A stretch of DNA of 64,000 nt from Nonomuraea pusilla (lineage in GTDB: Bacteria; Actinomycetota; Actinomycetes; Streptosporangiales; Streptosporangiaceae), in assembly GCF_900109355.1 (NCBI RefSeq), contig NZ_FOBF01000016.1, positions 1 to 64,000 of the forward strand, in the 5' to 3' direction. The position numbers were made by a program, and so were the translations under genes. The stretch's first letter is position 1, and each line of letters starts with the position of its first letter. A model generated the notes under the pieces. It worked only from the letters and a program-made list of their open reading frames with translations, was not told where the DNA came from and searched no databases. Of the stretch, positions 1-7,763 are shown in pieces.

Positions 1-266
1 ATCGTCGGTGGACGGCCCCCGTTCCATTTTGGGTCCAGAGCGTCGAACCCCTTCTCGTTGAAGGCGTGGATGACATCGCGCACGTAGTCGTCGCTGACCT
101 GCATCAACGAGGTGATGTCCGGGACGCTTTGGCCCTGGCCGGACATCATCACCACGATCGCCCGCCGCAGCTTGACCGGATCCTTCGCGCTCCGTGTGAT
201 CCGCTGCAGCTTGCGGCCTTCCTCCATCGTTAATGGCCGGACGAACACTTCCGGTCGGCGAGCCAC
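1..266 (-). CDS. IS630-family transposase, N-terminal part (runs off the left edge)
   Basis: About 88 codons are visible, reading leftward from a GTG at 266, which has GGGAGG five bases upstream. The protein begins MARRPEVFVRPLTMEE and continues with a helix-turn-helix stretch (QSVPDITSLMQVSDDYVRD, about residues 45-63) and the phrase FDALDPKWNGGRPPT. This is the typical N-terminal DNA-binding domain of IS630-type DDE transposases. The catalytic domain lies outside the window, so I cannot tell whether the element is intact. The opposite-strand frame through the same bases is a shadow. No terminal inverted repeat could be fixed with confidence. The element would end somewhere between its start codon and about base 360. 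Confidence 0.7.
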   Translation of the reverse strand, partial: MARRPEVFVRPLTMEEGRKLQRITRSAKDPVKLRRAIVVMMSGQGQSVPDITSLMQVSDDYVRDVIHAFNEKGFDALDPKWNGGRPPT

Positions 267-380
267 GACCACCTCCCAATGTCGAAGAGGCAGCCAGCCT
301 GACGGGTTCACCGCCGGAGATCAATTACCCGTCCGAGATTCGGTGACGGGCCACTAGCCGCGCCCGCACGGCCCTCCGGG

Positions 381-407
381 CCGGGGCCCCGGTGACGGGG
401 GCCCCGG
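381..407 (-). terminator. Hairpin downstream of lat
   Basis: A GC-only inverted repeat (CCGGGGCCCC, seven-base loop, GGGGCCCCGG) lies eight bases beyond the lat stop codon. No U-run follows on the minus strand, so it would be an actinobacterial U-less terminator. The remaining bases between the transposase start and lat show no gene. Confidence 0.5.
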
Positions 408-414
408 GCCGGGG

Positions 415-1689
415 TCAGGCGGCCAGCGCCTCGCCCAGCGCGGTGAGGCCGTGGTCCACGTCCGCCTCCGAGATGTTCAGCGCGGGACGCAGCCGCACCG
501 AGCGCGGGCCACACGGCAGCACGAGCACGCCGTGGTCCTCCCGCAGGCGGGTGACCAGGGAGTCCCTGGCGGCGGTGTCGGGCAGGTCGAAAGCGCACAT
601 CAGGCCCCTGCCGCGGACGTTCGCCACGGTCTCGGGACGCTCGGCCTCCAGCTTGGTGAGGCGTTCCAGGATCACGGCGCCCAGGGTGCCCGCGCGCGGG
701 ATCAGCCCGTCGCGCTCGACGATCTCCAGCATGCCGCGGCTGCGGACCATGTCCACCAGGCCGCCGCCCCACGTCGAGTTGATCCTGCCGCTCGTCTCGA
801 AGACGTTGCCGGGCACCTCGTCCACCCTGCGACCGGCCATGATGCCGCCCACCTGCACCTTCTTGGCGAAGGCCACGACGTCGGGCTCCAGGCCGAGCTG
901 CTGGTACGCCCACGGCGTGCCGGTGGTGCCGCCGCCGGTCTGCACCTCGTCGAGGATGAACAGGGCGTCGTGCTCGTGGCACAGGCGCTGCATGGCCTGC
1001 AGGAACTCGGAGCGCATGTGGTTGTCGCCGCCCTCGCCCTGGATGGGCTCGGCGATGAAGCAGGCGATGTCGTGAGGGTGCCGTTCGAAGGCGGCCCTGG
1101 CCTGCGCGAGCGCGCGCTCCTCGGCCGCCTCGACGTCGCCGAGGTGGATGGCGGGCACGTCGATGCGCGGCCAGTCGAAGACGGGGAAGCGCTCGGTCTT
1201 GATCGGCTCGGTGTTGGTGAGGCTCAGCGTGTAGCCGCTGCGGCCGTGGAAGGCCCTGGTCAGGTGCATGACCTTGGTGCCCAGCGTGGAGGGGCGCCCC
1301 GCCGCCTCGTTGCGGCGGCTCTTCCAGTCGAAGGCGGTCTTGAGCGCGTTCTCGACGGCCAGGGCGCCGCCCTCGACGAAGAACAGGCGCGGCAGTGCCG
1401 GGTCGCCCAGCACGCGGACGAACGTCTCGACGAAGTCGGCCAGGTGCTCGGTGTAGATGTCGGGATTGGCGGGCTTGTTGCGCGCCACCCGGCCGAGGAG
1501 CTCGACGAACTCCGGGTCGAACGGCGGGTTCACGCCCAGCGGCGCGGAGGCGAAGAAGGTGTAGAAGTCCAGGTACCTGCGGCCGGTCCTGGCGTCGACG
1601 ATCCAGGAGCCCTGGCTTCGTTCGAGATCGAGGATCAGCCGGTAGCCGTCGACGAGGAGGTGGCGGGCGAGGCGCTTGTGTACGTCCAT
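415..1689 (-). CDS. lat: L-lysine 6-transaminase
   Basis: A 424-residue PLP-dependent class III aminotransferase that moves the epsilon-amino group of lysine to 2-oxoglutarate, giving allysine (piperideine-6-carboxylate) and glutamate. The sequence carries the class III signature FILDEVQTGGG (about residue 250) and the PLP lysine in AFAKK near residue 277. Its N-terminus (MDVHKRLARHLLVDGYRLILDLE) and the FYTFFASAPLG segment are characteristic of the LAT subgroup known from Mycobacterium (Rv3290c type) and from beta-lactam producers. The ATG at 1689 is preferred because GGAGAG lies just upstream and because family members start here, although the frame stays open to 1938. It stands alone on the minus strand with a hairpin after its stop. 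No beta-lactam genes are nearby, so a role in lysine catabolism or stress is more likely than one in antibiotic synthesis. Confidence 0.88.
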   Translation of the reverse strand: MDVHKRLARHLLVDGYRLILDLERSQGSWIVDARTGRRYLDFYTFFASAPLGVNPPFDPEFVELLGRVARNKPANPDIYTEHLADFVETFVRVLGDPALPRLFFVEGGALAVENALKTAFDWKSRRNEAAGRPSTLGTKVMHLTRAFHGRSGYTLSLTNTEPIKTERFPVFDWPRIDVPAIHLGDVEAAEERALAQARAAFERHPHDIACFIAEPIQGEGGDNHMRSEFLQAMQRLCHEHDALFILDEVQTGGGTTGTPWAYQQLGLEPDVVAFAKKVQVGGIMAGRRVDEVPGNVFETSGRINSTWGGGLVDMVRSRGMLEIVERDGLIPRAGTLGAVILERLTKLEAERPETVANVRGRGLMCAFDLPDTAARDSLVTRLREDHGVLVLPCGPRSVRLRPALNISEADVDHGLTALGEALAA

Positions 1690-1754
1690 GTCTCTCCACA
1701 CTGAGCTAGACAGGCCGTACGTTCCCTGCTGGAACGCCGGTATACCAGAAAAAT

Positions 1755-2297
1755 TTACGGCATACCTGCCCGCTTTGTGAACTTCTTCAGGGTGAACGAA
1801 AGAATGATCATCGCGATGCCGTACAGGATCGCGAAGATGCCGAGCAGCCAGACGAGGCTCAGCAGGCCCGCGCCGGGGAAGAAGAGCAGCAGCAGACCGA
1901 AGATCAGCGACAGGATTCCGCCGACGATCAGCATCCACTCGTTCTGGATGCGCTTGCGGAGCTGGATACCGGCGACGATCTCGGAGACGCCGCTGAAGAT
2001 GGCCCAGAACGCCACCACGTACAGCAGGGCGAGCGACGTGAGGCCCGGCCAGACGAACGCGATGATGCCGGCGATGATGCCGAGGACGCCCGACAGGATC
2101 AGCCAGACCCGCGAGTCGGATCGGTGCCGGAGCCCCGCGACGAGCGACGAGATGCCGCCGATGATGGCGTACAACCCGAAGATGATCACGAGCACGAGCA
2201 GCGTGATGCCGGGCCAGACGATCGCCAGGACGCCGAGGATGATGGCGGCGATGCCGCGGACGAGGAGCAGTGACCAGGATTGCGCAATATCTCGCAT
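1755..2297 (-). CDS. HdeD-family (DUF308) membrane protein
   Basis: A 180-residue, almost wholly hydrophobic protein with six predicted membrane segments arranged as three repeated hairpins. Each pair has the pattern G(I/V)LGI(I/L)A, then W/FPG, then a glycine-rich helix. This repeat is typical of the DUF308/HdeD family, whose E. coli member is an acid-resistance membrane protein. The biochemical role in actinobacteria is unknown. The ATG at 2297 opens MRDIAQSWSLLLVRGIAAI, with GGAGAA about ten bases upstream. The frame remains open far upstream, through the reverse of a penicillin-binding protein gene, but that part is a shadow. Confidence 0.8.
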   Translation of the reverse strand: MRDIAQSWSLLLVRGIAAIILGVLAIVWPGITLLVLVIIFGLYAIIGGISSLVAGLRHRSDSRVWLILSGVLGIIAGIIAFVWPGLTSLALLYVVAFWAIFSGVSEIVAGIQLRKRIQNEWMLIVGGILSLIFGLLLLFFPGAGLLSLVWLLGIFAILYGIAMIILSFTLKKFTKRAGMP

Positions 2298-2380
2298 ACT
2301 GGGGGTGTTCTCCGCTATCGCCCGGAGATTACGCCAGCACCCGGTCAAATGTCGGTGATGCCCGCCGAGGCGACCCCCCC

Positions 2381-3028
2381 TCAGCCGTGGGAGTACACCA
2401 CGATCGACACCGCGATGTACTGCACCAGGTACGCGGCGATCGTGAACGCGTGGAACACCTCGTGGAAACCGAACCACCGGGGCGACGGGTCGGGCCTGCG
2501 CAGGCCGTACACGACGGCCCCGGCCGAGTAGAGGACGCCCCCGACCGCGACCAGCACGACCGCGGCCACCCCCGCGCCCCGCAGGAGCTGCGGCATCACG
2601 AAGACGGCCGTCCAGCCCAGCGCCAGGTACAGGACGGTGTAGAGCCAGCGCGGCGCGCTCATCCACAGGACGCGGAACAGCACCCCCGCCAGGGCGCCGC
2701 CCCAGATGACGGAGAACACCGCGACGCGGGCCACGCCGTCGAGGGCGAGCAGCGCGAACGGCGTGTACGTGCCCGCGATGATCAGGTAGATGTTCGCGTG
2801 GTCGAAGCGGCGCAGCGCCTCGGCCAGGCGGGGGCCGAGCCTGCCGCGGTGGTAGGTGGCGGAGACGCCGAACAGCAGGGCCGAGGTGATGGCGTAGACG
2901 GAGGAGGCCAGGCGGGCCTGGACGGTGGGGCCGAGCGCCACGAGCACGAACCCCGCGACCAGCGCGACGGGCAGCGCTCCGATGTGCAACCAGCCACGCA
3001 GCAAGGGCTTGACGGAGATGGTCGTCAT
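2381..3028 (-). CDS. Hemolysin III / TrhA-family membrane protein
   Basis: A 215-residue protein with seven predicted membrane helices and the conserved PAQR/hemolysin III motifs SATYHRG (about residue 58), FDHANIYLIIAGTYTP (about 74-89) and HEVFHAF near the C-terminus. The His, Asp and Ser residues in these motifs are thought to form a metal site. TrhA in Bacillus is linked to membrane energetics and lipid homeostasis; haemolysis as the native function is doubtful. The ATG at 3028 sits two bases from a perfect 20-bp palindrome, so there is no room for a ribosome binding site unless it lies inside the palindrome. The transcript may therefore be leaderless or very short-leadered and tightly repressed. 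Confidence 0.85.
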   Translation of the reverse strand: MTTISVKPLLRGWLHIGALPVALVAGFVLVALGPTVQARLASSVYAITSALLFGVSATYHRGRLGPRLAEALRRFDHANIYLIIAGTYTPFALLALDGVARVAVFSVIWGGALAGVLFRVLWMSAPRWLYTVLYLALGWTAVFVMPQLLRGAGVAAVVLVAVGGVLYSAGAVVYGLRRPDPSPRWFGFHEVFHAFTIAAYLVQYIAVSIVVYSHG

Positions 3029-3030
3029 GC

Positions 3031-3050
3031 AACCTACGGTACCGTAGGTT
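3031..3050. promoter_or_regulatory. Perfect 20-bp palindrome, probable repressor operator
   Basis: AACCTACGGTACCGTAGGTT reads identically on both strands and ends two bases before the hemolysin III start codon. Its length, symmetry and TACGGTACCGTA core are typical of TetR-family operators. No TetR gene adjoins it, so the regulator would be encoded elsewhere. Confidence 0.65.
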
Positions 3051-3100
3051 AGCGCCGCCCCAGGAGCCGCCCGGCCGTCCCGCGGGGCCCCCGACGCGGG

Positions 3101-4633
3101 TCAGAGCCCGTTGAGGAAGCGCACGGCCACGGGCACCGCCGCCGACCGCCCCGAGCCCCCGTGCTTGACGAACACGCAGAACGCCAGGTCGCCGCGGAAG
3201 CCGATGAACCAGGCGTGCGAGCGTCCGCCGTCGTTCTCCGCCGTGCCCGTCTTGCCCGACACGTCCCCCGGCAGGCCCGCGCCGCTCGCCGTGCCGTGGT
3301 CCACCACGTCCCGCATCATGTCCCTGAGCGCCGCCACCACGCCCTCGTCGAGCCGGACGGGACGGCCCGGCTCCCCGTCCAGCCTGCGGACCTCCGCCTC
3401 CTCCAGCAGGCGCGGCGAGCGCCAGGTCCCGCTCTGCACGGCCGCCGCCACCGCCGCCATGCAGAGCGGGGTGACGACGACCGTCCCCTGGCCGATCGCG
3501 TTCTCGCCGAGCGCGTCCGGGTCGTCCGTGTCGTCCATCGAGCCGCAGGTGCCGCCCACGCCGGTCGCGATCGGGTGCGAGAAGCCCCACTCGTCCGCGG
3601 TGGCCCGAAGGTCGCGGCCGGTCAGCCGCGTGGTCGCCTGCTGGACGAAGGTCGTGTTGCACGAGTAGGCGTACGCGTCGGCGAAGCTGACCTGGCCGCG
3701 CTCCACCAGCCCGTCGTTGGCGAAGGACCGGTGGAGCGGGATGGTGTAGCGGGCCGGGCAGCCGACCTGCTCCGCCGGGCCGAGGCCCTTGCCGAGCAGC
3801 GCCGCCGCGGTGATCGTCTTGAACGTGGAGCCCGGCGGGAAGACGTCGCGCACGGCGCTGTAGTTGTCCTTCAGCCGGTCGGCCAGGGCCAGGATCTCCC
3901 CGGTGCTGGGCCGCAGCACGACGAGGGCGGAGTCGTCCACGCCGTCCAGCGCCCGCGCGGCGGCGGCCTGCGCCGCCCGCGACAGCGTGGTCCGCTGGAC
4001 GGGCGCCTCGGGGCTGCGGGCCAGGAGCCGCCTGGGCGGCTGCCCCGGCGCGCCGGCGACCAGCTCCCACCCGTGCCCGGCCTGCTGCGACTCCGGTTCG
4101 AGCTGCCTGAGGTAGCTGTCGGCGTAGCTGCGCCGCGGAATGTCGTCGCCCTCGCTGGTGACCGGCCTGGCGGGCGGGGCGGGGATCTCGGTCAGGGCCA
4201 GCGTGCCGCCGTCCTTGAGCAGCGGGTGCAGGGTCTCGGGTGACCAGAGCACCCGCCAGGCCCGGTCGCGCACGGCCAGCCGCAGCGTGCCCTCGAACGG
4301 CCAGGCCCCCAGCTCGTGCAGTTGCCGCACGCCCGAGAACGGCACCTCGGCCGCCTCCTCGCCGGTGCCGCGCGGCCTGCCGGGCGTCAGCGTGAGGGAC
4401 TCGACGTGCAGGTCCTCGGTGAACGACCGGTGGCGGGCGGCGAAGTCGCCGGGCGGCCGGTACACCAGGAGCGCCATGGCGCCGAGGTCGCCTCTGCGCC
4501 AGGCCGCGAAGTACGCGTCGGCGATCTCGGACGGGCCGCCCTTCACCCGGTTGGACGCGACGAAGGCGAAGGCACCCGCCCCGAGTACCGCGACGAGCGC
4601 TACAGCGAGCACAATCAGCCTTCGTCGTCGCAT
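3101..4633 (-). CDS. Penicillin-binding transpeptidase (class B-like PBP)
   Basis: A 510-residue membrane-anchored D,D-transpeptidase for peptidoglycan cross-linking. After a basic N-terminus comes one membrane helix (about residues 5-25), then an NTF2-like MecA_N-type domain (SEIADAYFAAWRRGDL), a linker, and a transpeptidase domain with all three active-site motifs: STFK (nucleophilic serine about 268), SCN (about 324) and KTG (about 460). It therefore looks catalytically intact, and the usual long PBP dimerisation domain is reduced. The ATG at 4633 is chosen over the upstream one at 4672 because GGGAG lies six bases before it. It diverges from the methyltransferase-fold gene with only 24 bp between start codons, so its promoter must overlap that gene. 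Confidence 0.87.
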   Translation of the reverse strand: MRRRRLIVLAVALVAVLGAGAFAFVASNRVKGGPSEIADAYFAAWRRGDLGAMALLVYRPPGDFAARHRSFTEDLHVESLTLTPGRPRGTGEEAAEVPFSGVRQLHELGAWPFEGTLRLAVRDRAWRVLWSPETLHPLLKDGGTLALTEIPAPPARPVTSEGDDIPRRSYADSYLRQLEPESQQAGHGWELVAGAPGQPPRRLLARSPEAPVQRTTLSRAAQAAAARALDGVDDSALVVLRPSTGEILALADRLKDNYSAVRDVFPPGSTFKTITAAALLGKGLGPAEQVGCPARYTIPLHRSFANDGLVERGQVSFADAYAYSCNTTFVQQATTRLTGRDLRATADEWGFSHPIATGVGGTCGSMDDTDDPDALGENAIGQGTVVVTPLCMAAVAAAVQSGTWRSPRLLEEAEVRRLDGEPGRPVRLDEGVVAALRDMMRDVVDHGTASGAGLPGDVSGKTGTAENDGGRSHAWFIGFRGDLAFCVFVKHGGSGRSAAVPVAVRFLNGL

Positions 4634-4657
4634 ACGGTTCTCCCAGGAGGGGATGAC

Positions 4658-5503
4658 GTGGCACGTGCACACCGGGAACCGATGCCCGGCCGTTACCCGG
4701 TGACGTTCGGCGAGGTCGAGCTGCTCCGGGATCTGGACAGGCAGGACGGCTGGATGCTGTCCAAGGATGACGTACCGCAGTCGTACGTCGATCTACAAGA
4801 CCCCACCTATCTGGAATTCGACTATGTCCGCCTGATGGCCGACGTCATCGACCTGCTCCCGGACGGCCCGCTGTCCTGCGTCCACGTCGGCGGCGGCGCC
4901 TGCACGATCCCCCGGTACGTCAGCGCGACCCGTCCCGGCTCCAGGCACCTCGTCGTCGAGCCCGACGGCCTGCTCGTCAACCTCGTGCGCGAGCAGCTCG
5001 ACCTGCGCTCGGTGCCCAAGCTGAAGGTCATCGTCAAGGGCGGCCGCGAGGGCACCGCCGGCCTGTGGGACGACTGCGCCGACCTGTTCGTGCTCGACGC
5101 CTTCAGCGGCGCCACCATGCCGGTCGAGCTGGCCACCGAGCAGTACATGGGCGACGTGGCCCGGGTGCTCAGGCCCGGCGGCACCCTGCTGGTCAACATC
5201 GCCGACGGCAAGGGGCTGGCGTTCGCCAGGCGGGTGACGGCGACGGTGCGCGGCGCGTTCCGTCACGTGGCATTGCTCGCCGAGCCGGGAATCATGCGGG
5301 GGCGCCGCTTCGGCAACCTGATCCTCGCCGCGTCCCGCGAGGAGCTGCCCGTGGACCTGCTCACGCGCCGCGCGGCGGGCGGGCTCACCCAGGCCAGGTG
5401 CGTCCACGGCGACGACCTCACCAGGTTCCTGGCCGGGGCCGCGCCCATCAGGGACGGCGACGCGGTGCTCTCGCCCGTGCCGCCTCCCGCCGTCTTCGGC
5501 TGA
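4658..5503 (+). CDS. Spermidine-synthase-like (methyltransferase fold) protein
   Basis: A 281-residue Rossmann-fold protein of the spermine/spermidine synthase superfamily. The nucleotide-cofactor loop HVGGGACTIPRYV (about residues 74-86), the acidic VVEPD after the next strand, and LFVLDAFSGATMP (about 145) match this group. No clear polyamine pocket or N-terminal MFS part is present, so true spermidine synthase activity is doubtful. Actinobacteria carry many such proteins of unknown substrate. The GTG at 4658 follows AGGAGG at seven bases and is preferred to the ATG at 4682. It is transcribed away from the penicillin-binding protein gene, and their leader regions overlap completely. Confidence 0.75.
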   Translation: MARAHREPMPGRYPVTFGEVELLRDLDRQDGWMLSKDDVPQSYVDLQDPTYLEFDYVRLMADVIDLLPDGPLSCVHVGGGACTIPRYVSATRPGSRHLVVEPDGLLVNLVREQLDLRSVPKLKVIVKGGREGTAGLWDDCADLFVLDAFSGATMPVELATEQYMGDVARVLRPGGTLLVNIADGKGLAFARRVTATVRGAFRHVALLAEPGIMRGRRFGNLILAASREELPVDLLTRRAAGGLTQARCVHGDDLTRFLAGAAPIRDGDAVLSPVPPPAVFG

Positions 5504-5596
5504 GGAGCCCCCGGGCGGGACACCCGGCGGCGCCGTCCCGGAATAGTTGAAACATAAACTTGGTTGTCCGGTGCACGACGCCGAAAGGAGCGCGAC

Positions 5597-6562
5597 ATGC
5601 CCGCCGTAACCGTGGACAACCTCTTGACCCTCCCCCGCCTGCCCAAGCCCGACGCGGCGACGCCCGAGCGCAAGGTGCTCGCCATCGAGACCGCGCCCAG
5701 CGGGTTCGAGGGCGAGGGCTTCCCCGTGCGCCGCGCCCTCGCGGCGATCAAGCCCGAGTACCTCGACCCGTTCGTCATGATGGACCAGATGGGCGAGGTC
5801 GACTACGCCGCCGGCGAGCCGAAGGGCACGCCGTGGCACCCGCACCGCGGCTTCGAGACCGTCACGTACATGATCGACGGCGTGATGGACCACCTCGACT
5901 CCAACGGCGGCGGCGGCAGCATCACGAACGGTGACACCCAGTGGATGACCGCCGGCGGCGGCATCCTCCACAAGGAGGCGCCGCCCGAGTGGCTCGTGCA
6001 GAAGGGCGGGCTGTTCCACGGCATCCAGCTCTGGGTGAACCTGCCCGGCGCCAAGAAGATGATCGCGCCGAAGTACCAGGACATCGGCAGGTCCAGCGTG
6101 GTGCTGCTGAGCAGCGACGACGGCGGCGCGCTGGTCAGGCTCATCGCCGGCGACGTCGCGGGCCACGTCGGCCCCGGCAGCACCCAGACGCCGATCACGC
6201 TGCTGCACGCCACGCTCAGCCCCGGCGCCCGGCTCGCCCTGCCGTGGCGCAAGGACTTCAACGCGCTGGTCTACGCGCTGTCCGGGCGCGGCTCCGTCGG
6301 CTCCGACGGGCGGCCGTTCCAGAGCGGCCAGCTCGCCGTGTTCGACGGCTTCGGCAACCGGCCGGGTCTCACCACCGCGGGCGAGACCATCACGATCACG
6401 GCCAGGGACACCCTCGACGTGATCGTCCTCGGCGGTGAGCCCATCGGAGAGCCGGTGGCGCACTACGGCCCGTTCGTCATGAACACCAGGGCCGAGCTCG
6501 TCCAGGCCTTCGAGGACTACCAGGCGGGACGCCTCGGCATGATCCCGGCCGAGCACGCCTGA
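5597..6562 (+). CDS. Pirin-family protein
   Basis: A 321-residue bicupin. The metal site typical of pirins is visible: HPHRGFETVTYMIDG (two histidines near residue 80) followed by ILHKE (His and Glu about 45 residues later). Pirins are iron proteins, some of which act as quercetinases or transcriptional co-regulators; the substrate here is unknown. The ATG at 5597 has AAGGAG six bases upstream. A strong UUCG-loop hairpin follows the stop, so the gene is probably a single transcription unit between the methyltransferase-fold gene and the MarR gene. Confidence 0.88.
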   Translation: MPAVTVDNLLTLPRLPKPDAATPERKVLAIETAPSGFEGEGFPVRRALAAIKPEYLDPFVMMDQMGEVDYAAGEPKGTPWHPHRGFETVTYMIDGVMDHLDSNGGGGSITNGDTQWMTAGGGILHKEAPPEWLVQKGGLFHGIQLWVNLPGAKKMIAPKYQDIGRSSVVLLSSDDGGALVRLIAGDVAGHVGPGSTQTPITLLHATLSPGARLALPWRKDFNALVYALSGRGSVGSDGRPFQSGQLAVFDGFGNRPGLTTAGETITITARDTLDVIVLGGEPIGEPVAHYGPFVMNTRAELVQAFEDYQAGRLGMIPAEHA

Positions 6563-6589
6563 CCTGGGACGGCCCGCACGCCCCGCCTC

Positions 6590-6621
6590 GACGGGCCCGC
6601 ACCTTCGGGTGCGGGCCCGTC
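6590..6621 (+). terminator. UUCG-loop terminator after the pirin gene
   Basis: A perfect 14-bp stem (GACGGGCCCGCACC and its complement) is closed by a TTCG tetraloop, 28 bases past the pirin stop. It lacks a U-run but is very stable and separates pirin from the MarR promoter. Confidence 0.75.
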
Positions 6622-6637
6622 CGCGTTCCTGCCGTCC

Positions 6638-6665
6638 TTGCCATCGCCCCTCCCGTTGATATAGA
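6638..6665 (+). promoter_or_regulatory. Promoter of the marR-type gene
   Basis: TTGCCA (6638-6643) and TATAGA (6660-6665) are separated by 16 bases. This places the start of transcription around 6672-6677, at the ATG itself, which would make the message leaderless or nearly so. Confidence 0.6.
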
Positions 6666-6667
6666 AC

Positions 6668-6684
6668 TCCTTCATTATGAAGGA
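6668..6684. promoter_or_regulatory. Probable MarR autoregulatory operator over the start codon
   Basis: TCCTTCAT-T-ATGAAGGA is a perfect inverted repeat with 8-bp arms. It covers the expected transcription start and the first codons of the MarR gene. MarR proteins typically bind 16-20 bp palindromes in their own promoters, so autorepression is the natural reading. Confidence 0.6.
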
Positions 6685-7234
6685 CGTACATAAATTTGAC
6701 CATGACCCCGACGGGCTCCTCTTCGATCCCGGCAGCCGATCCGCCATGACGGCGTTCGCCGGCGGCGGTGACACCCTCGCCCTGGAGGCCGCCGCCGCCG
6801 TGCGCACCGCCGCCCAGGCGCTCGAACGCATGCGCGCCCACGGCAGCGAGGGCCGCGGCCTCAGCAGCGGCGCCATGGACCTCCTCATGCGGCTCAGCCT
6901 CGCCGGCGACGACGGGCTCAGCATCGGCGACCTCGCCGCCGCGGCGGGCGTCAGCTCCCGCAACGTGACCGGCCTGGTGGACACCCTCGAACGCGAGGGG
7001 CTCGCCCGCCGTGGCCCCGACCCGCAGGACCGGCGCTCCGTCCTCGTCCGCGTCACGCCCGAGGGCCGCGCCTGGATCGAGGCGTTCCGCACGCCCACCG
7101 AGCGGGCCATGGCGGCCGTCTTCCACGGCTTCACCCCGGACGAGCTGGGCGGACTGCGCCACCTGTGCCTGCGGCTGGCCGCCAACCAGCAGCGGCTGTC
7201 AGAGCACCTGAACGCCGCCAGGGAGACGCGATGA
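6677..7234 (+). CDS. MarR-family transcriptional regulator
   Basis: A 185-residue protein with the MarR winged-helix domain. LSSGAMDLLMRLSLAGDDGLSIGDLAAAAGVSSRNVTGLVDTLEREGLARR spans the recognition helices, and the wing DPQDRRSVLVRVTPEGRAW (about residues 115-133) carries the conserved D-x-R-D/R motif. The N-terminal 30 residues are an unusual extension. No Shine-Dalgarno precedes the ATG at 6677. The promoter and palindrome positions suggest a leaderless autoregulated gene. Its stop overlaps (ATGA) the start of a broken NTF2-like gene, so it probably once controlled a two-gene operon. Confidence 0.85.
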   Translation: MKDVHKFDHDPDGLLFDPGSRSAMTAFAGGGDTLALEAAAAVRTAAQALERMRAHGSEGRGLSSGAMDLLMRLSLAGDDGLSIGDLAAAAGVSSRNVTGLVDTLEREGLARRGPDPQDRRSVLVRVTPEGRAWIEAFRTPTERAMAAVFHGFTPDELGGLRHLCLRLAANQQRLSEHLNAARETR

Positions 7235-7415
7235 GCGCCCGCGACGCCGTACGGGCGTACCACGAGGCCCGCTTCCGCGGCGACGTCGCCGCCGCCGCGG
7301 CCCGGGCACCCAGCGCACGGCCGAGCACTTCCGCCTGACCGGCGGGAGGATCACGAGCATCACGCTGATCTTCGACTCGGCGCCGTGGCAGCCGATGGCG
7401 TCCGCCATCGGCTGA
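7231..7415 (+). pseudogene. NTF2-like / SnoaL-type gene with internal deletion
   Basis: The ATG at 7231 overlaps the MarR stop and gives MSARDAVRAYHEARFRGDV, a typical SnoaL-like opening, but that frame stops after 34 codons. In a second frame from about 7302 to 7415 the sequence reads PGTQRTAEHFRLTGGRITSI and ends with DSAPWQPMASAIG, a typical C-terminus of the same family. About 60 central codons are missing relative to the usual 110-130, and the join changes frame. The simplest reading is an internal deletion that inactivated the gene. An assembly error is the alternative. Confidence 0.7.
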
Positions 7416-7433
7416 GCACCCGCGGTGGCAGGG

Positions 7434-7763
7434 CTACGGCGCAGGAAGGGCGACGGCCGTCTGCCGCCAGATCCGGCCGTCCCTGACCACCAGGGTGCCG
7501 AACGCCGTGACCCGGCCGCCGCCGACCGTCATGGCGGCCCGGTAGAGGACGACGTCGTCCGTGGTGGCGAGCGACGTCACCTCCTCCACCCGCGGCCCGG
7601 CGGCCAGGTAGGCGGCGAACAGCTCCCTGATCTCGGCCGGGCCGCGCGCCACCCGGTCGAACCTGACGACCTCCGCCTCGTCGTGGTACTGCGCGAGCAG
7701 CGCCTCCAGGTCGGCGGCGGCGATGGCGTCGAGCTGACGCTCGAACAGGTCGTGGACGGTCAT
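7434..7763 (-). CDS. SnoaL-like / NTF2-fold protein
   Basis: A 109-residue small alpha+beta barrel protein (MTVHDLFERQLDAIAAADLEALLAQYHDEAEVVRFD) of the SnoaL-like family. Such proteins may be polyketide cyclases, isomerases or ligand-binding proteins, and no catalytic residues can be assigned. The start at 7763 has AAGGGG upstream and overlaps (ATGA) the stop of the ltrA-like gene, so the two are co-translated. It is convergent with the broken NTF2-like gene on the other strand. Confidence 0.8.
   Translation of the reverse strand: MTVHDLFERQLDAIAAADLEALLAQYHDEAEVVRFDRVARGPAEIRELFAAYLAAGPRVEEVTSLATTDDVVLYRAAMTVGGGRVTAFGTLVVRDGRIWRQTAVALPAP

Noticed and set aside
2298..4670. A long minus-strand frame continuous with the HdeD-like gene, opposite and overlapping the penicillin-binding protein gene
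   Set aside because: Its translation is Arg/Ala/Pro-rich without domain patterns, whereas the overlapping frame encodes a transpeptidase with intact STFK, SCN and KTG motifs. It is a GC-skew shadow.
7231..7335. A 34-codon independent small gene after MarR
   Set aside because: The downstream bases continue the same family in another frame, so this is better called the 5' end of a disrupted gene.
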